A DNA stretch of 64,000 nucleotides from Oscillospiraceae bacterium (GTDB taxonomy: Bacteria > Bacillota > Clostridia > Oscillospirales > Ruminococcaceae). Below the pieces are notes generated by a model, which made no database searches, was not told the origin of the DNA, and saw nothing but the letters and a program-made list of their open reading frames with translations. The stretch lies in contig JAGZUF010000004.1 in NCBI GenBank assembly GCA_018380115.1, positions 70,758 to 134,757 on the forward strand, in the 5' to 3' direction. The translations under genes and the position numbers were made by a program. Positions 7,951-16,330 of the stretch are shown piece after piece (position 1 is the first letter of the stretch; each line of letters begins with the position of its first letter).

Positions 7951-8900
7951 CCGCGCCCCCTGTGGGGCGTTTTGCGCCCAGCCCCTCCGGGCGCATGCAT
8001 CTGGGCAATGCGCTGACAGCGCTTCTGGCATGGCTGTCTGTAAAAAGCCGCGGCGGACGTTTTATTCTTCGCATCGAAGATCTGGACACCGCCCGCTGCC
8101 GTCCGGAGCACGCACGCCAGCTTATGGACGATTTGTGCTGGCTGGGCCTTGCATGGGACGAGGGCCCGGGCGCAGACGAGCCCAACGCCCCCTATTTCCA
8201 AAGCCAGTGCACGCACACATATGAGGCCGCACTGGAAGCGCTGCGCCGCACACAGCAGGTGTATCCCTGTTTTTGTTCGCGGGCAGACCTCCATGCCGCA
8301 AGCGCACCGCATCTTGCCGATGGAACAGCCCTGTATGCAGGGACATGCCGCAGCCTTTCGCCCGCGCAGCAGGCCGAAAGGGAGGCGGCCGGCCGCCGGG
8401 GCGCGCTGCGCATCGCCGTGCCGCATAAAGAAATATGCTTTACAGATGGGGCATGCGGCGCCGTGCGGCAGGAGCTTGCCGCCCAGTGCGGAGATTTTAT
8501 TGTGCGCCGTTCGGACGGGGTATTTGCCTACCAGCTCGCCGTCGTGGTGGACGACGCGCGTATGGGCGTCACAGAAGTGGTGCGCGGGCGTGACCTGCTG
8601 GCTTCGACGCCGCGCCAGATTTTTCTGCAGCAGGCGCTGGGCCTTGCCACGCCGGAATATTTTCATACGCCTCTGCTGGTGAACGGGCAGGGCGTGCGTC
8701 TTTCCAAGCGGGACGGCGCGCTGGACTTCGGCGCCCTGCGCCGGAAATTTACGCCCCGGCAGCTTCTGGGGCGTCTTGCCGCACTGGCCGGGCTTCTTCC
8801 CACGCCGGAAAGCATCAGCCTGCAAACGCTCACGGCCCTTTTTTCCTGGCCGGCTGTGCACAGCGCAGATATCGCCGTGCCGGAGGAGTGGTTCCTCTAG
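7947..8900 (+). CDS. gluQ: Glutamyl-Q tRNA(Asp) synthetase
   Basis: About 317 residues; a shortened glutamyl-tRNA synthetase lacking the anticodon-binding domain. In the family it attaches glutamate to queuosine of tRNA-Asp. The HIGH-like motif is PSPSGRMHLGN near residue 9, the KMSKS-like motif is RLSKRDG near 252, and a zinc-site region has CFCSRADLH and YAGTCR near 110-135. The TTG at 7947 overlaps the GNAT stop; AAGGGG lies about ten bases before it. Confidence 0.85.
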   Translation: MTAPPVGRFAPSPSGRMHLGNALTALLAWLSVKSRGGRFILRIEDLDTARCRPEHARQLMDDLCWLGLAWDEGPGADEPNAPYFQSQCTHTYEAALEALRRTQQVYPCFCSRADLHAASAPHLADGTALYAGTCRSLSPAQQAEREAAGRRGALRIAVPHKEICFTDGACGAVRQELAAQCGDFIVRRSDGVFAYQLAVVVDDARMGVTEVVRGRDLLASTPRQIFLQQALGLATPEYFHTPLLVNGQGVRLSKRDGALDFGALRRKFTPRQLLGRLAALAGLLPTPESISLQTLTALFSWPAVHSADIAVPEEWFL

Positions 8901-8943
8901 GGGCCGGCGCGCTGCAGCCAGTTTCATGAGAGGAGAGAAACGC

Positions 8944-9942
8944 ATGGCACGCACAGAGGGCCAAAAGGTAAAGCTTCTGGTTCTGGCAGACCTTCTGGCC
9001 CGCGAAACAGACGGCGCCCACGGGCTGACCGTGCCGCAGATCATTGCGGCGCTGGCCGCCCGCGGCATTGCGGCCGAGCGCAAAAGCATTTATACAGACC
9101 TCCGCACTCTGGAGGAATTCGGCATGGACGTAATCTGCCTGCGCGAGGGGCACATCTGCCGCTGGGCACTGGCCTCGCGCACCTTTGAGGTGGCAGAGCT
9201 GAAGCTGCTGGTGGACGCCGTGCAGTCCTCCAAGTTTCTGTCCGAGAAAAAAAGCCGCGCGCTTATCAAAAAATTGGAGAGCCTGTGTTCCCGCCATGAG
9301 GCAAAGGCGCTGCAGCGCCAGGTGTTTGTGGCCAACCGCGCCAAAAGCATGAACGAAAGCATCTACTACACCATCGACCTTCTGCACACGGCCATCTCAA
9401 CCGACGAGCAGGTGCGCTTTCAAATCGCGGAATGGACGCCGGAAAAAACTGTGCGCTACCGCCGCGGCGGAAAACTGTACACTGTGTCGCCGTACGCCCT
9501 TTTGTGGGAGGACGAAAATTATTACCTGCTCGCCTATGATGACACGGCCGGAGCGATGCGCCACTACCGCGCAGACCGGCTTGCCCATCTGGCCCTGGCC
9601 GGTGGGCCGCGGCTGGGCAAAGAGGCGTTTGCCGGGCTGGACATGGCCGCCTATACCAAGCGCACCTTCGGTATGTTCGGCGGCGAAGAGATGGGCGTGA
9701 CGCTTGAATTCGCAGGGCACCTTGCCGGGGTAGTGATAGACCGTTTCGGCAAAGATGTGACGTTTTTCCCTGCACAGGACGGGCGCTTTCGCGCACACGT
9801 CCATGTGGTGCCCAGCGTGCAGTTCATGGGCTGGCTGGCCGGCTTTGGCGCCGAGGCGCGGCTCGTCTCGCCGCCCGAAGTGCAAAAGGCCTTCTGCGCG
9901 CATTGCCGCCGGCTTCTGGAGCAATACGGCCCGGACAAATAA
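8944..9942 (+). CDS. WYL-domain transcriptional regulator
   Basis: 332 residues. Residues about 1-75 are a DeoR/HTH_11-like winged helix (VPQIIAALAARGI, RKSIYTDLRTLEEFG). A WYL domain near 150-220 has VSPYALLWEDENYYLLAYDD and HYRADRLAHL. A C-terminal WCX extension follows to residue 330. A GAGGAGAG stretch precedes the ATG at 8944. WYL domains bind nucleic acids or small ligands. A near-palindrome ten bases after its stop could be a binding site controlling the downstream small gene. Confidence 0.85.
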   Translation: MARTEGQKVKLLVLADLLARETDGAHGLTVPQIIAALAARGIAAERKSIYTDLRTLEEFGMDVICLREGHICRWALASRTFEVAELKLLVDAVQSSKFLSEKKSRALIKKLESLCSRHEAKALQRQVFVANRAKSMNESIYYTIDLLHTAISTDEQVRFQIAEWTPEKTVRYRRGGKLYTVSPYALLWEDENYYLLAYDDTAGAMRHYRADRLAHLALAGGPRLGKEAFAGLDMAAYTKRTFGMFGGEEMGVTLEFAGHLAGVVIDRFGKDVTFFPAQDGRFRAHVHVVPSVQFMGWLAGFGAEARLVSPPEVQKAFCAHCRRLLEQYGPDK

Positions 9943-9951
9943 AGTCCAATT

Positions 9952-9976
9952 TATAGGACAGCCAACTGTCTATACT
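9952..9976 (+). promoter_or_regulatory. Near-palindrome operator overlapping a -10 box
   Basis: TATAGGACAG, the spacer CCAA, then CTGTCTATA form an inverted repeat perfect except for one extra G. TATACT at 9971-9976 could be a -10 for the small gene at 10028. It lies just after the WYL regulator, a usual place for an autoregulated or neighbouring target. The assignment to that regulator is inference. Confidence 0.45.
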
Positions 9977-10027
9977 GAAAGCACAGAAACAAAAACAGCC
10001 TGCATCATGGCAGGCAGGGACGGAAGG

Positions 10028-10171
10028 ATGTGCTTTTGTATGGTGAAAATGGCAGCGATGGCCCCGAAGGGCGTGTTTGAAGACGAAGAAGTGACGGCGG
10101 TTTCGTACCGGGAGGAGCCGTACGAGCGCCATTATGACGATTTTTCCCGCAACTGGGAAGAAGCCGCATAA
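10028..10171 (+). CDS. Small hypothetical protein (47 aa)
   Basis: A short reading frame preceded by GACGGAAGG, with a likely promoter and operator 50 bases upstream. The N-terminus is hydrophobic with cysteines and methionines (MCFCMVKMAAMAPKG). The C-terminus is acidic and aromatic (YREEPYERHYDDFSRNWEE). An alternative start at 10040 gives 43 residues. No family is recognised. The clear change from its GC-rich neighbours in composition, plus the upstream signals, argue it is real, but it could be noncoding. Confidence 0.4.
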   Translation: MCFCMVKMAAMAPKGVFEDEEVTAVSYREEPYERHYDDFSRNWEEAA

Positions 10172-10241
10172 GGCATCCAAGTGCAGAGCCTCACGCAGGG
10201 CGCCTCAGGCCCACGCGTAAAGCGCGCGGCATGCACAAGGG

Positions 10242-10309
10242 CTGAAAGGGCATATTGCGGGTAAGTCTCTTAAAGGGGCGGGGCCACTCTCACCTGCATC
10301 ACTCGTCCC
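10242..10309 (+). repeat. Dispersed noncoding repeat, copy A
   Basis: About 68 bases that align with 14092-14161: both open with CTGAAAGGGCATA, share AAG-CTCT-AA-GG and ACTCT, and close with CCTGCAT and TCGTCCC. Most differences are C/T or A/G changes. No reading frame is conserved between the copies. The surrounding 10172-10444 holds no other feature I can support. Confidence 0.6.
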
Positions 10310-10444
10310 ACAGCCCGGAAAAGGCGGTTCGCCGCTCTGACGAAAGCTTGCCTGTTTTCAGGCGGCTGCTGCCGGCGGCCTGCCTGGGCCGGTGCTGGAA
10401 GCAAAAACTTTTTACGGGCTGCCGCTGGGCTCCGAAATCAAGAA

Positions 10445-10478
10445 AAACAAGCCCCACGGCACGCCGTGGGGCTTGTTT
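10445..10478 (-). terminator. Terminator after galT
   Basis: A 16-bp stem (AAACAAGCCCCACGGC with GCCGTGGGGCTTGTTT) around a two-base centre. Read leftward it is followed by TTTTTC. It lies 60 bases past the galT stop. Confidence 0.85.
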
Positions 10479-10540
10479 CAAAATTCGGAGGCTGCGGGCA
10501 TGCGCGGCGCTTTCCGAGCGCGTGCGCACCCCTTCCCCGT

Positions 10541-12094
10541 TTACGGCATTTCCGCCCGCATGCACCCCAACTTCTGCAAAAAGCGCGCCAAGGCGGCATG
10601 GCCCTGCGTCGTCTGCTTAAATACGCCCGTATGCTCCAGACATGTCTCAAATTTTGCGCCTATCTCGTGCCGCACGGCAGCCTGCGCCTTCTCCGCGGGC
10701 ATGGCAGTGCCGTACTTCCGCACCAGCTCATCCACCCAGGGCGCATGTTCCGGCGCGGCGGCCTTTACCGCATCTGCCTGCTGCCGGCCCGACAAAACGC
10801 CCGCTATCATGGCGCTCTGCTTTTCCAGCCGCCCGGGCAAGATGGCAAGGCCCATCACCTCGATAAGGCCGATGTTCTCTTTTTTGATGTGGTGTATCTC
10901 TGGATGCGGATGGAAGATACCGTCCGGGTATTCCGGCGTAGTGCGGTTGTTGCGCAGCACAAGGTCGAACACATATTGTTTTTCGTCGGCATCATAGTGC
11001 AGGATAGGTGTGATGGTGTTGTGCGGCACTGTGTGTCCATCCTCCTGCGAATAGGCCCGCACCCCTGCGCCTTCATCAGAATAGCCCTGCCACAGGCCCA
11101 GCACCTCCTGCGCAAAAGCCAGCATCTGCGCCTTATCCGTCCCCTTCACCCGCAGCGTAGTGACAGGCCAGGCAACGCTTTCCACTGTGATATCGGGATA
11201 TTTCCCGCACCGGTATACAGCCAGTGCCCCTGCCTTCTGCATGGGAAAGCTGTAGCAACCGCCTTGAAAGTGCATATGGCTGAGAATGCTGCCGCCCACG
11301 ATGGGAAGGTCGGCATTCGAGCCACAGGTGTAATGCGGAAACTGGCTGACGAAGTCAAACAGCTGCGCAAAGGCATGCGAAGTAATGTGCATGGGTTCGT
11401 GCCTTTCGCTGAACACGATGCAGTGCTCGTTGTAATAAACATAGGGGCTGTACTGCAGATACCACCGCTCACCGCACAGGCTGATGGGTACCACGCGGTG
11501 GTTCTGGCGCGCCGGAAAATTCACGCGCCCGGCATAGCCGATGTTCTCGATGCACAGCATGCACTTCGGGTAGCTGGCCGAGGGCTGCAGGCGTTCCAGC
11601 GCAATGGTCTTGGGGTCTTTTTCCGGCTTTGTGAGGTTGATGGTCACCTCCAGCGTGCCATACTTTCCCGCATAAAGCCATTGGATGTTGCGGGCAATCT
11701 GCGCGGTGCGGATATAGTTGGAGGCGATGCACAGCCCGTAGAAATAATCGGTTGCTGCGCGGGCACCTTCTTTCTCCCACAGGGCCTGAAACCTTTCACA
11801 CACCTCGCTCTCGCGCGGCATCACGGTGCCCATAATGCGCGCCTCAAAGTTCACGCGCAGCGCAGGTATGCCTGCATCATACAGGCCGCCGGCTGCCGCG
11901 GCGTCCAGCAGCCCGTCCAGAATGGCGGCAGGCGTCTGCGCTGTCTGGGGCGGCACCTCGCCCGCCCATGGCTCGGCCAGGCCGAACAGGTCCAAAAGCG
12001 CATTGCGGCTGACGTACACATCCAGCGGGGAAACCAGTTCGCGCCTGCGGGCAAAATCCAGCAGGCATTCAATCAGCAATGCAGCGTCGTTCAT
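10541..12094 (-). CDS. galT: UDP-glucose--hexose-1-phosphate uridylyltransferase, class 2
   Basis: About 517 residues, the length of the class 2 (Bacillus/Lactobacillus type) enzyme of the Leloir pathway, which exchanges UMP between UDP-glucose and galactose-1-phosphate. The active-site region is SILSHMHFQGGCYSFPM near residue 280. Other family segments are KCMLCIENIGYAGR, YYNEHCIVF and DGIFHPHPEIHHIKKENIGLIEVMGLAILPGR. The ATG at 12094 has GAGGAG ten bases upstream. No galK or galE is nearby; galT stands alone with its own promoter and terminator. Confidence 0.92.
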   Translation of the reverse strand: MNDAALLIECLLDFARRRELVSPLDVYVSRNALLDLFGLAEPWAGEVPPQTAQTPAAILDGLLDAAAAGGLYDAGIPALRVNFEARIMGTVMPRESEVCERFQALWEKEGARAATDYFYGLCIASNYIRTAQIARNIQWLYAGKYGTLEVTINLTKPEKDPKTIALERLQPSASYPKCMLCIENIGYAGRVNFPARQNHRVVPISLCGERWYLQYSPYVYYNEHCIVFSERHEPMHITSHAFAQLFDFVSQFPHYTCGSNADLPIVGGSILSHMHFQGGCYSFPMQKAGALAVYRCGKYPDITVESVAWPVTTLRVKGTDKAQMLAFAQEVLGLWQGYSDEGAGVRAYSQEDGHTVPHNTITPILHYDADEKQYVFDLVLRNNRTTPEYPDGIFHPHPEIHHIKKENIGLIEVMGLAILPGRLEKQSAMIAGVLSGRQQADAVKAAAPEHAPWVDELVRKYGTAMPAEKAQAAVRHEIGAKFETCLEHTGVFKQTTQGHAALARFLQKLGCMRAEMP

Positions 12095-12145
12095 GTTGCA
12101 CATACTCCTCTCGCAGCAGCCGGGCAGGCAGCTTTCTTTTCTTAT

Positions 12146-12206
12146 ATTATAAGGTTTTACGCGCTTCCGCCGCAAGTTCTGTTTTATATAATATTGTTGC
12201 ATGCAA
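12146..12206 (-). promoter_or_regulatory. galT promoter and upstream TTGCATGCAA palindrome
   Basis: Leftward -35 TTGCGG (complement of 12170-12175), an 18-bp spacer and -10 TATAAT (complement of 12146-12151). A ten-base perfect palindrome TTGCATGCAA at 12197-12206, followed by another TTGCAT, lies upstream and could bind a regulator. Confidence 0.55.
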
Positions 12207-12299
12207 ATTGCATTTTGCGCCGCACCTTGGCACTTGTGCCGGGTTTTGCCTTTGGACCATTGTTCATATTGTATGCTGGCCTGAAAGACGTGCCGCCGC

Positions 12300-12328
12300 T
12301 TGACATCCGCCTTTTCAGACGCTAAAAT
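12300..12328 (+). promoter_or_regulatory. asnS promoter
   Basis: Consensus -35 TTGACA at 12300-12305, a 17-bp spacer, and -10 TAAAAT at 12323-12328. Transcription would start just before the T-box leader. Confidence 0.85.
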
Positions 12329-12339
12329 GAATAAAACAG

Positions 12340-12626
12340 GCACAGACGGAGAAAAGTACGGCAGAACGCTTTGCCCAAGCGAGCGGGGGAGGGTGCAAGC
12401 CCCGCGCACGGCCCTGCCCGAAGAACACTCCCGAGCCGCAAGCCGAACCCCGCCTGTGCGGGCAGTAGGGGCGCCGTGGGCAGCGCGTTAAGCTGCAAGC
12501 GCATACGGGCCTTTTGCCCCGTGCGGAAAAGGGGCCGCGAAAGCGGCAAGTTAGGTGGCACCGCGGATCCGGCAGCGATTCGTCCTAAACTGTTAGGGCG
12601 ATGCAGGCTGCCGGATTTTATTTTTT
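12340..12626 (+). promoter_or_regulatory. T-box riboswitch, asparagine specific
   Basis: The T-box sequence AGGTGGCACCGCGG is at 12553-12566. The terminator stem pairs ATCCGGCAGC (12567-12576) with GCTGCCGGAT (12607-12616), followed by a T tract to 12626. In Stem I the lower stem GGAG (12348-12351) pairs with CTCC (12428-12431). The specifier loop has AAAAGTA on one side and GAAGAAC on the other, placing AAC (asparagine) at 12424-12426. Uncharged tRNA-Asn should stabilise the antiterminator and allow asnS transcription. Confidence 0.93.
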
Positions 12627-12640
12627 CAGGAGGAGAAAAC

Positions 12641-14026
12641 ATGAAACGAACAGAGATCGCGGCCCTGTTCCGCCAGACGCCGCCGGACGGCACGCCGGTG
12701 ACGGTATGCGGCTGGGCCAAAACCGTGCGGGATTCCAAAAACATTGGCTTTCTTTCCCTTTCGGACGGCTCGTGCTTCAAGCCCCTGCAGGTGGTGTTCG
12801 AGGCCGCCAGGCTGGAAAATTATAAGGATATCGCCAAGGCCGGCGTGGGCACCTCGCTAAAGGTGGAGGGCACGCTGGTGCACACACCCGGCGCAAAGCA
12901 GCCCTTTGAGGTGAACGCCAGCGCCGTTACCATCCTGGGCACATGCGGGCCGGAGTATCCCCTGCAGAAAAAGCGCCACACAGTAGAGTTCCTGCGCACC
13001 ATGCCGCATCTGCGCGCGCGCACGAATACCTTTTCCGCCGCCTTCCGCGTGCGCAGCGCCGCAGCGTTCGCCATCCACAAGTTTTTGCAGGAACAGGGCT
13101 TTGTATATGTGCACACGCCGCTCATCACCGGCTCCGACTGCGAGGGGGCGGGCGAGATGTTCCGCGTCACCACGCTGGACCTGAACGCCCTGCCCCTTGG
13201 CAAGGACGGAAAGGTGGACTGCACGAAGGATTTCTTCGGCCGCGCCACGAACCTTACGGTGTCCGGCCAGCTGGAGGGCGAAGCCATGGCCACGGCCTTC
13301 GGCAAAATATACACCTTCGGCCCTACCTTCCGCGCCGAAAACTCCAACACGCCGCGCCACGCAGCCGAGTTCTGGATGATTGAGCCTGAAATCGCCTTTG
13401 CAGACCTGTCGGACGAGATGGACCTGTCGGAGGCCATGGTGAAAAGCGTCATCCGCTATGTGCTGGACACCTGCCCGGACGAGATAGACTTTTTCAACCA
13501 GTTTTTTGACAAAGAGCTGCGCGCCCGGCTGGAGCATGTGGCTGCAAGCGAGTTTGTGCGCATCTCCTACACGCAGGCTGTAGAGCTGTTGGAAAAGCAG
13601 AACAGCACCTTCCAGTATCAGGTGGAATGGGGCACAGACCTGCAGACAGAACACGAGCGCTACCTCACCGAGCAGGTGTACAAAAAACCCGTGTTCGTCA
13701 CAGATTACCCCAAAGAAATCAAGTCGTTCTACATGCGCCTGAACAGCGACGGAAAGACCGTGGCCGCGGCAGACCTGCTGGTGCCCGGCATCGGTGAGCT
13801 GTGCGGCGGCAGCCAGCGTGAAGAGAGGCTGGATGTGCTGGAGCGCATGATGGAGGAAAAGGGCCTTTCGCAGCAGGATTACGAATGGTATCTGGACCTG
13901 CGGCGCTTCGGCACAGTAGAGCACGCGGGCTTCGGCATCGGCTTTGAACGGCTTGTGATGTACCTCACCGCCATCCCCAACATCCGCGATGTGCTGCCTT
14001 TCCCACGAACAGCGGGCGGCTTTTGA
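12641..14026 (+). CDS. asnS: Asparaginyl-tRNA synthetase
   Basis: 461 residues, a class IIb synthetase charging tRNA-Asn with asparagine. An N-terminal OB fold (VCGWAKTVRDSKNIGFLSLSDG) covers residues about 15-105. The catalytic core has motif 2 FRAENSNTPRHAAEFWMIEPE near 230-250 and motif 3 GFGIGFERLVMYL near 432-444. AGGAGAAAAC precedes the ATG. Expression is controlled by the Asn T-box directly upstream, which confirms the amino acid assignment independently. Confidence 0.95.
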   Translation: MKRTEIAALFRQTPPDGTPVTVCGWAKTVRDSKNIGFLSLSDGSCFKPLQVVFEAARLENYKDIAKAGVGTSLKVEGTLVHTPGAKQPFEVNASAVTILGTCGPEYPLQKKRHTVEFLRTMPHLRARTNTFSAAFRVRSAAAFAIHKFLQEQGFVYVHTPLITGSDCEGAGEMFRVTTLDLNALPLGKDGKVDCTKDFFGRATNLTVSGQLEGEAMATAFGKIYTFGPTFRAENSNTPRHAAEFWMIEPEIAFADLSDEMDLSEAMVKSVIRYVLDTCPDEIDFFNQFFDKELRARLEHVAASEFVRISYTQAVELLEKQNSTFQYQVEWGTDLQTEHERYLTEQVYKKPVFVTDYPKEIKSFYMRLNSDGKTVAAADLLVPGIGELCGGSQREERLDVLERMMEEKGLSQQDYEWYLDLRRFGTVEHAGFGIGFERLVMYLTAIPNIRDVLPFPRTAGGF

Positions 14027-14059
14027 AAAGGCCTTGCAGCATTGTGCGCAAATAGAGTC

Positions 14060-14082
14060 AAGCCCCGGCTTAGCCGGGGCTT
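14060..14082 (+). terminator. Hairpin after asnS
   Basis: A ten-base stem (AAGCCCCGGC with GCCGGGGCTT) and a short loop, about 33 bases after the asnS stop. The following T tract is poor (TTGTGT), so termination may be partial. Confidence 0.6.
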
Positions 14083-14091
14083 GTGTAAGCC

Positions 14092-14161
14092 CTGAAAGGG
14101 CATACTGTCGGCAAGCCTCTCAAGAGGTACTGAATACTCTGTCTCCTGCATTATTCGTCCC
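14092..14161 (+). repeat. Dispersed noncoding repeat, copy B
   Basis: The partner of the copy at 10242-10309, in the same orientation. Two small hairpins can be drawn: GCCC-TGAAA-GGGC at its start and CCTC-TCAA-GAGG at 14116-14127. A third stem pairs TCCCG with CGGGA just beyond its end. The block 14162-14297 holds another hairpin (14262-14268 with 14272-14278) and no gene. Confidence 0.6.
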
Positions 14162-14297
14162 GCCACCTGTAAACGGGATTCTTCCCATTATGTGCTAACC
14201 TTTTTGGTATTGAATACCATCCCGCTTCGCTCGAAACTGGCAGCGAAAGCCTTTTTACTCTCCCCGGCCAAGCCGGGGGGTGTCTCTTGGCTAATAC

Positions 14298-14327
14298 AAA
14301 AAGCCCGGGCAATTGCCCGGGCTTTTT
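14298..14327. terminator. Bidirectional terminator between asnS region and deglycase
   Basis: AAAAAGCCCGGGC, loop AATT, GCCCGGGCTTTTT: a perfect 13-bp stem with A and T flanks, so it can act in both directions. Leftward it ends the SIS deglycase gene about 40 bases after its stop. Confidence 0.88.
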
Positions 14328-14364
14328 GTGTTGTGCGAAAAGGGGGTATCAGAAAGAGGTATCG

Positions 14365-15333
14365 TCAATACTCCAGCTTCCACATATAGCGCCGCATGGT
14401 AAGCGGGTGGCAGCGCACAATGGCCAGCTGTTCGGCATACACACGCAGCACTGCGCTGAGCACCATGGGGTTGAAATACTCCACCACCGGCGCAGGAATA
14501 ACCGAGGCGATGCCGTAATCTTTGCCGTCCACCAGCGTCACCTTTGCCTGGAAGCGTTCAAGGAATGTGAGGGCGCGCGCATCCATAGGACGGGTGGGGC
14601 CGTCGTTCATCAAAAGCAGGAAGGGCACGTCCTTATCCACAATCTCGAAGGGGCCGTGGAAAAATTCACCGTCGTTGAAATTACCGGAGTTCACCCACTG
14701 CATCTCCATCATCAGGCACAGCGAGAAGGTATAGGCGACATCCTGTGTGGCGCCAGAACTCATCACATAGATGACAGGAGCATCTTTATATTCCTGAGCG
14801 AATTTTTTCGCTGCAGGCAACACGAAGGGAACCGTGTTTTCAATGAGGTCATAGATGCTGCCGAAGGCTGCCTGCATGTCATCGTAGTGGGCATAGCCCT
14901 CATAGGTATTCAAAAGTTCCACGGCCAGGGCCAGCACATTGGTCATTTTCTCCAGCTTGGCCGCGTAGTTCTTTTCGAACCCGTGCACAATGACGTAATG
15001 CGCATTCTTCGCCAGAGGAGATTCGCCGTCGTGCGTAACGGCCACCACTGCGGCACCCAGCTCCATTGCCTTTTTGGAAGCAGCCACCGTCTCCGGCGTT
15101 GTGCCGCCCAACGAACAGGTAACCACCACGGCCTGCTCGTTCACGCCCGCAGGCGTGGCATAGCAGAATTCGTTGGCCGTATAGTGGCCCACGCGCAGCT
15201 CTTTCGCATTTTTTTCCAGAAAATACTTGCCGGGGTACAGTTCCGCCTTTGAGGCGCCACAGCCTACAAAATATACAGATTTGATGTGCGGGCGCTCTTT
15301 TCGAATCTCTGCAACGATACTCTTCGGGTCCAT
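14365..15333 (-). CDS. SIS-domain sugar-phosphate deglycase, FrlB/FraB-like
   Basis: 322 residues with two SIS domains. The first holds VYFVGCGASKAELYP and TCSLGGTTPETV; the second holds IYVMSSGATQDVAYTFSLCLMMEMQW. GEFFHGPFEIVD near residues 222-233 carries the acid and histidine residues typical of FrlB, FraB and GlmS isomerase relatives. Known members split phosphorylated Amadori compounds such as fructoselysine-6-phosphate. AGGAGG precedes the ATG. It has its own promoter overlapped by operator copies shared with the Opp operon. No FrlD-type kinase is visible, so the exact substrate is open. Confidence 0.75.
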   Translation of the reverse strand: MDPKSIVAEIRKERPHIKSVYFVGCGASKAELYPGKYFLEKNAKELRVGHYTANEFCYATPAGVNEQAVVVTCSLGGTTPETVAASKKAMELGAAVVAVTHDGESPLAKNAHYVIVHGFEKNYAAKLEKMTNVLALAVELLNTYEGYAHYDDMQAAFGSIYDLIENTVPFVLPAAKKFAQEYKDAPVIYVMSSGATQDVAYTFSLCLMMEMQWVNSGNFNDGEFFHGPFEIVDKDVPFLLLMNDGPTRPMDARALTFLERFQAKVTLVDGKDYGIASVIPAPVVEYFNPMVLSAVLRVYAEQLAIVRCHPLTMRRYMWKLEY

Positions 15334-15369
15334 TTTCTATTCAACCTCCTGCCGGTTTTGTTTAATACA

Positions 15370-15399
15370 ATTATATTACATCTTAATACATCTTGTCAA
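15370..15399 (-). promoter_or_regulatory. Deglycase promoter with tandem operator half-sites
   Basis: Leftward TTGACA (complement of 15394-15399), an 18-bp spacer and TATAAT (complement of 15370-15375). Two overlapping matches to TTAAGACATCTTAA, at 15373-15386 and 15383-15396 (11 of 14 each), fill the space between the boxes. A repressor here would block RNA polymerase. Confidence 0.75.
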
Positions 15400-15451
15400 T
15401 ACATTTGGGCTGTTCATCAAATTCTTCACCGGGCAGGCCCGGCCGTGCCCA

Positions 15452-16171
15452 TTAGGCCTGCATGGTAATGGTGCAGGTGTATCGGTCTGCGTTGATAACG
15501 CTTTTGCTGCGATAAACGGCCTGCCCGTTCTCATCATAGCTTATGTCGCGCTGAAGCAAAAGGGCCGTACCTTCGCCCATGCCCAGCAGTGAGCTTTCTT
15601 CTTTGGTGGCACAGCTGATGCTGATTGTCTTGACGCCTTTCACCACCTTGATGCCGTTTTCCGCCAGCATCTTGTGCAGCGAGCCGGTCAAATCTTCCCC
15701 CAGCAAATAGGCGAAAGAACGCTGCAGGCGCACCTCCTCTACCATCACCGGGACATTGTCGCAGAAGCGCAGCCGCCTCAGGCTGATGACAGAATCGCCC
15801 TCTTTGACCCCCAGCAGCTTGATGTCGGCAGGGCGCGCCTCATTCAGCCCAGCAAATAGCAGCCTGCTGGTGGCCTTCTGGCCATTAGCCTCACAGGTTT
15901 GGGTAAAGCCCATCATCACGTTCATGCTGCGCACCAGCTTTTTTCCGGTGACGAACGCGCCTACGCCCTGGCGCTTGCTCAGGATGTCCTCCTCCACCAG
16001 CAGTTCCAGCGCCTTGCGCACCGTGATACGGCTGACGCCGAACTCCCGGCTCAGCTCCATTTCCGTCATGAGCTGTTCGTTCTGGCGCAACTCACCTGAG
16101 GCAATCTGCGCTTTGATCTCATTTGCCATCTGCTGATACAAAGGTATTTGGGCATCGCGTTTCAGTGTCAT
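15452..16171 (-). CDS. GntR/HutC-family regulator, FrlR-like
   Basis: 239 residues. The winged helix at residues 8-76 has PLYQQMANEIKAQIASGEL and LSREFGVSRITVRKALELL. The UTRA effector domain at about 95-235 has VISLRRLRFCDNVPVMVEEV and LLLQRDISYDENG. UTRA domains often sense phosphorylated sugars or Amadori products. GGGAGAGAGG precedes the ATG. Flanked by the deglycase and the peptide operon, it is the natural candidate for binding the TTAAGACATCTTAA-like sites in front of both. Its own promoter has no such site. Confidence 0.85.
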   Translation of the reverse strand: MTLKRDAQIPLYQQMANEIKAQIASGELRQNEQLMTEMELSREFGVSRITVRKALELLVEEDILSKRQGVGAFVTGKKLVRSMNVMMGFTQTCEANGQKATSRLLFAGLNEARPADIKLLGVKEGDSVISLRRLRFCDNVPVMVEEVRLQRSFAYLLGEDLTGSLHKMLAENGIKVVKGVKTISISCATKEESSLLGMGEGTALLLQRDISYDENGQAVYRSKSVINADRYTCTITMQA

Positions 16172-16234
16172 TGGTCCTCTCTCCCGGTCTTGTTTTATTC
16201 ACCGCGCGGGCCGTCCAGCGGTCATGCTGCTTCT

Positions 16235-16263
16235 ATCATACAGCTTGTTATACGAATAGTCAA
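16235..16263 (-). promoter_or_regulatory. GntR gene promoter
   Basis: Leftward TTGACT (complement of 16258-16263), a 17-bp spacer and TATGAT (complement of 16235-16240). It separates the regulator from the Opp-peptidase operon. Confidence 0.7.
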
Positions 16264-16330
16264 AACAAAAGCGGTGCCGGTGCCCTTGCGCCGATGAGGT
16301 GCCTTTTCTGCACGGCCGGGCGGCCCGGTC

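Noticed and set aside
10466..12325. A 619-codon rightward open frame opposite galT
   Set aside because: Runs through the galT terminator and promoter and is antisense to conserved galT codons.
13879..14166. A leftward frame over the asnS end and repeat copy B
   Set aside because: The matching part of repeat copy A is broken by a stop, so no peptide is conserved.
14287..15252. A 321-codon rightward frame opposite the SIS deglycase
   Set aside because: Antisense to conserved SIS motifs; His-rich composition typical of reverse-frame shadows.
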